Below, in pieces: positions 6,230 to 7,670 of a stretch of DNA of 7,670 nucleotides (position 1 is its first letter; each line of letters starts with the position of its first letter). Where the stretch lies: the NCBI GenBank assembly GCA_003219225.1, contig QHPZ01000095.1, positions 1-7,670 of the forward strand. Direction: 5' to 3'. The notes under the pieces were generated by a model. The model saw only the letters and a list, made by a program, of their open reading frames with translations. It was not told the DNA's origin and searched no databases. The translations under genes were made by a program, and so were the position numbers. Source of the stretch: Verrucomicrobiota bacterium (lineage in GTDB: Bacteria > Verrucomicrobiota > Verrucomicrobiia > Chthoniobacterales > UBA10450).

Positions 6230-6625
6230 GATCGACAACGAGGTAGGGACGCCGCGCTGCGGCGTCCGCGGACAGGGCAGCGCGTTGTCCCTACCGATGC
6301 TTCCACTTGCAATCGCCTCCGGCACGGGCGATAATCGGCCCGAACAGAGGTCGGAAATCTAATTCGATCATCCGAACGTCCGCTTTCCAGGTTCTTACGA
6401 GTATGATGCGAGGGCTTTCATCTTCGCTTTTTCGTTCGCTGACGGTGGCGGCTTACGGTGCGACATATTTCCGGCCGAAAGCGGCGGAGTTTCCGCTGGC
6501 GACGCCCCGCGATGGCGGGGCTTGCGATTCGTGGGCCTTTCGGGGTTCGCGCGCCGCGGACGGTGTCCCGACTGTTTCCGGGGCGCTCCGTCTACTTAAT
6601 CCTTGGCTGAAAACTAAGCATAACC
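6230..6625. other. 396-bp gap before the RRM gene; possible structured leader
   Basis: I see no convincing gene here. After the palindromic repeat at 6242-6295, the stretch holds several short GC-rich hairpins: ATCGCC 6312-6317 with GGCGAT 6327-6332; GCGGA 6484-6488 with TCCGC 6492-6496; and GCCCCGC 6504-6510 with GCGGGGC 6515-6521 (GATG loop). A reading frame crossing this region continues into the RRM gene in a different frame and has no recognisable protein features. The gap probably contains the RRM gene's promoter and 5' leader, possibly structured, but no clear -35/-10 pair or known riboswitch is apparent. Confidence 0.4.
6242..6295. repeat. Branched palindromic repeat (GTAGGGACGCCGC family)
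   Basis: The outer arms GGTAGGGAC (6242-6250) and GTCCCTACC (6287-6295) are a perfect 9-bp inverted repeat. Inside, GGACGCCGC (6247-6255) and GCGGCGTCC (6259-6267) form a perfect 9-bp hairpin with a GCT loop. GGACA (6270-6274) pairs with TGTCC (6286-6290). These pairings overlap, so the element can fold either as one branched structure or as separate hairpins. There is no T-tract, so it is not an intrinsic terminator. Its first 13 bases recur inverted at 1671-1683. Confidence 0.75.
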
Positions 6626-7126
6626 ATGAACTCTTATTCCTCCGGGAGACGCGCGCGGCGCTCGCGCGGCGGCTCCCGCCGCACAGGCGATCGTCGGGCG
6701 CATCCGGAACGGGCGCAGGCGAAAGCACCAAAGAAAACATTCTGGCAGCGATTGGCTGCATTTTTTGGAAACGGCAAGACCGCAAAGAAGCCGGCCGCCG
6801 TTGCCCGCAACGGCGCGCCCCAAACAATCCGGCCAACGCGCAAACCTGAAGCAATTGAAGTCACTTCGCCGCGGCTTTACGTCGGCAACTTGTCCTTCGA
6901 CGCGACGGAAAGCGATCTCTTCGAGTTGTTCAACGGCGTCGGCCACGTCCAAAACGCCGAGGTCGTGAGCTATCGTCATAACCAGCGCTCGAAAGGCTTC
7001 GCTTTCGTGCAAATGCAAACCATCGAGGAAGCCAAACGTGCCGTGGAAGAACTGCACGATAAGGAATTCCTCGGCCGCAAGCTGGTTGTGAGCGGCGCGA
7101 AATCGACCGAGCGCCCGCCGCGCTAA
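6626..7126 (+). CDS. RRM-domain RNA-binding protein with basic N-terminal extension
   Basis: 166 residues. One RNA recognition motif spans about residues 82-160: RNP2 is LYVGNL (84-89) and RNP1 is K-G-F-A-F-V-Q-M (123-130), keeping both stacking aromatics (F125, F127) and replacing the usual final aromatic with Met. It should bind single-stranded RNA. Bacterial RRM proteins, best known from cyanobacteria, are typically about 80-110 residues. Here an ~80-residue extension precedes the domain: an Arg/Ser/Gly-rich stretch (7-31), a hydrophobic aromatic patch F-W-Q-R-L-A-A-F-F-G (39-48), then a Lys/Ala/Pro linker. The basic part probably adds RNA affinity, and the aromatic patch might be a short membrane- or protein-contacting helix. 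There is no glycine-rich C-terminal tail. The ATG has no clear Shine-Dalgarno motif. The gene ends in a strong terminator, so it is likely monocistronic, with its own long upstream region. Confidence 0.88.
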   Translation: MNSYSSGRRARRSRGGSRRTGDRRAHPERAQAKAPKKTFWQRLAAFFGNGKTAKKPAAVARNGAPQTIRPTRKPEAIEVTSPRLYVGNLSFDATESDLFELFNGVGHVQNAEVVSYRHNQRSKGFAFVQMQTIEEAKRAVEELHDKEFLGRKLVVSGAKSTERPPR

Positions 7127-7143
7127 ACGGTACGGCAGCTTTG

Positions 7144-7190
7144 ATCGGGAGCCGTCGCGCCCATCAGCGCGCGCGGCTCCCGATTTTTTT
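7144..7190 (+). terminator. Rho-independent terminator of the RRM gene
   Basis: ATCGGGAGCCG (7144-7154) and CGGCTCCCGAT (7174-7184) form a perfect 11-bp stem. Past a bulged T, CGCGC (7156-7160) pairs with GCGCG (7169-7173), leaving an 8-base loop. The stem runs into seven Ts (7184-7190). It starts 17 bases after the RRM stop and separates that gene from miaA. Confidence 0.93.
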
Positions 7191-7232
7191 ACCTGTAGCC
7201 TGCGGTCTACGACCGTCGCATTAATTGTATCT

Positions 7233-7670
7233 GTGAAAGATGTCTTCTTCATCGTCGGCCCCACCGCTACTGGGAAATCGGAAATCGCCGCCGACGTGGC
7301 ACAAAAGCTCGGCGCAGAAATTATCAGCGCCGACGCGTTTCAGATTTACCGCGGACTCGATTTGCTGACAGCGAAACCCGACCCGACCACGCTCGCCAAA
7401 GCACCGCATCATCTCATCGGCAGGTTGTCGATCTTGGAAGAGATGAACGCGGAAAAATTTCGACGCCTGGCGGAGCAAACCCTCGCGGAAATTCGCGCAC
7501 GCGGAAAGCCGGCTCTCGTCGTCGGTGGCAGCGGTCTTTACATTAAAGCCCTGACTCATGGACTGGTTGAAATGCCCGCGGTGGATCCCGCTCTGCGCGC
7601 GACCCTAAATGAACTCAGGTTCGAGCAATTACGCGCCAAACTGCGTGCGCTCGATCCGGAGACCGCACGC
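7233..7670 (+). CDS. miaA: tRNA dimethylallyltransferase, N-terminal part (runs off window)
   Basis: 146 codons are present of a family that is usually about 300. MiaA transfers a dimethylallyl group to N6 of A37 in tRNAs that read UNN codons. The P-loop is GPTATGKS (9-16), close to the usual GPTASGKT. Next are I-I-S-A-D-A-F-Q-I-Y-R-G-L-D (32-45; the usual D-S-x-Q-V-Y has Ala for Ser) and T-A-K-P (48-51), the substrate-tRNA and active-site segment. A-P-H-H-L-I follows, then the V-V-G-G-S-G-L-Y-I-K-A-L block, all in the normal order. The start is GTG, chosen because it gives the standard short N-terminus before the first strand (V-F-F-I-V-G-P-T); it has no Shine-Dalgarno motif. Promoter signals must lie within the 42 bp after the RRM terminator or overlap it. 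The 3' end is beyond the window. Confidence 0.93.
   Translation, partial: MKDVFFIVGPTATGKSEIAADVAQKLGAEIISADAFQIYRGLDLLTAKPDPTTLAKAPHHLIGRLSILEEMNAEKFRRLAEQTLAEIRARGKPALVVGGSGLYIKALTHGLVEMPAVDPALRATLNELRFEQLRAKLRALDPETAR

Noticed and set aside
6307..6849. Plus-strand open frame before and into the RRM gene
   Set aside because: It overlaps the RRM gene in another frame, its overlapping part is an Arg/Pro-rich shadow, and the upstream part shows no known motif or membrane/signal features.

Overview
The window looks like ordinary chromosomal DNA from a GC-rich bacterium. My best guess is a soil-type Verrucomicrobiota (Chthoniobacterales/Spartobacteria-like). I infer this from the delta-60 repeat protein, the many short palindromic intergenic repeats, the lack of Shine-Dalgarno motifs and the mixture of genes. 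No rRNA or other decisive marker is present, so an acidobacterial or other source remains possible. I see no CRISPR array, tRNA, transposase, integrase or phage gene.

Layout. 1-635 (+) is the 3' end of a delta-60 repeat protein. 847-1353 (+) is an exported cupin. 1415-1627 (+) is a small single-pass membrane protein. 1680-2849 (-) is the AAA+ ATPase RarA/MgsA, which lacks the usual C-terminal tail. 2940-3434 (+) is a UspA-family protein, divergent from rarA. 3569-4228 (-) is a membrane-anchored M23 (LytM) metallopeptidase. 4316-5263 (+) is a UDP-glucuronate 4-epimerase-like SDR. It overlaps by ATGA a PAPS-type sulfotransferase (5260-6229, +) that is broken by a frameshift near 5756-5765. After a 396-bp gap come an RRM RNA-binding protein with a basic N-terminal extension (6626-7126, +), a strong intrinsic terminator (7144-7190), and the 5' half of miaA (7233 to the window end, +).

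How the genes fit together. The epimerase and sulfotransferase form a translationally coupled pair that would make and sulfate a uronic-acid-containing surface glycan. The divergent M23 peptidase also acts at the envelope. RarA (replication-fork maintenance), MiaA (tRNA modification), UspA (stress) and the RRM protein are housekeeping or stress genes with no obvious link to each other.

The most notable content is between the genes. At least four kinds of repeat or palindrome occupy intergenic space: a 33-nt direct repeat on both sides of rarA; a terminal-inverted-repeat element between uspA and the M23 gene; a CACGAAG-based long hairpin filling the M23/epimerase divergent region; and a GTAGGGACGCCGC palindrome after the sulfotransferase. 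Half of that last palindrome also supplies the rarA stop codon. None of the nine starts I could assign has a convincing Shine-Dalgarno motif, and four are GTG. I do not see a convincing new multi-gene system here; the best leads are the repeat-terminated rarA, the repeats in divergent promoter regions, and the broken sulfotransferase.
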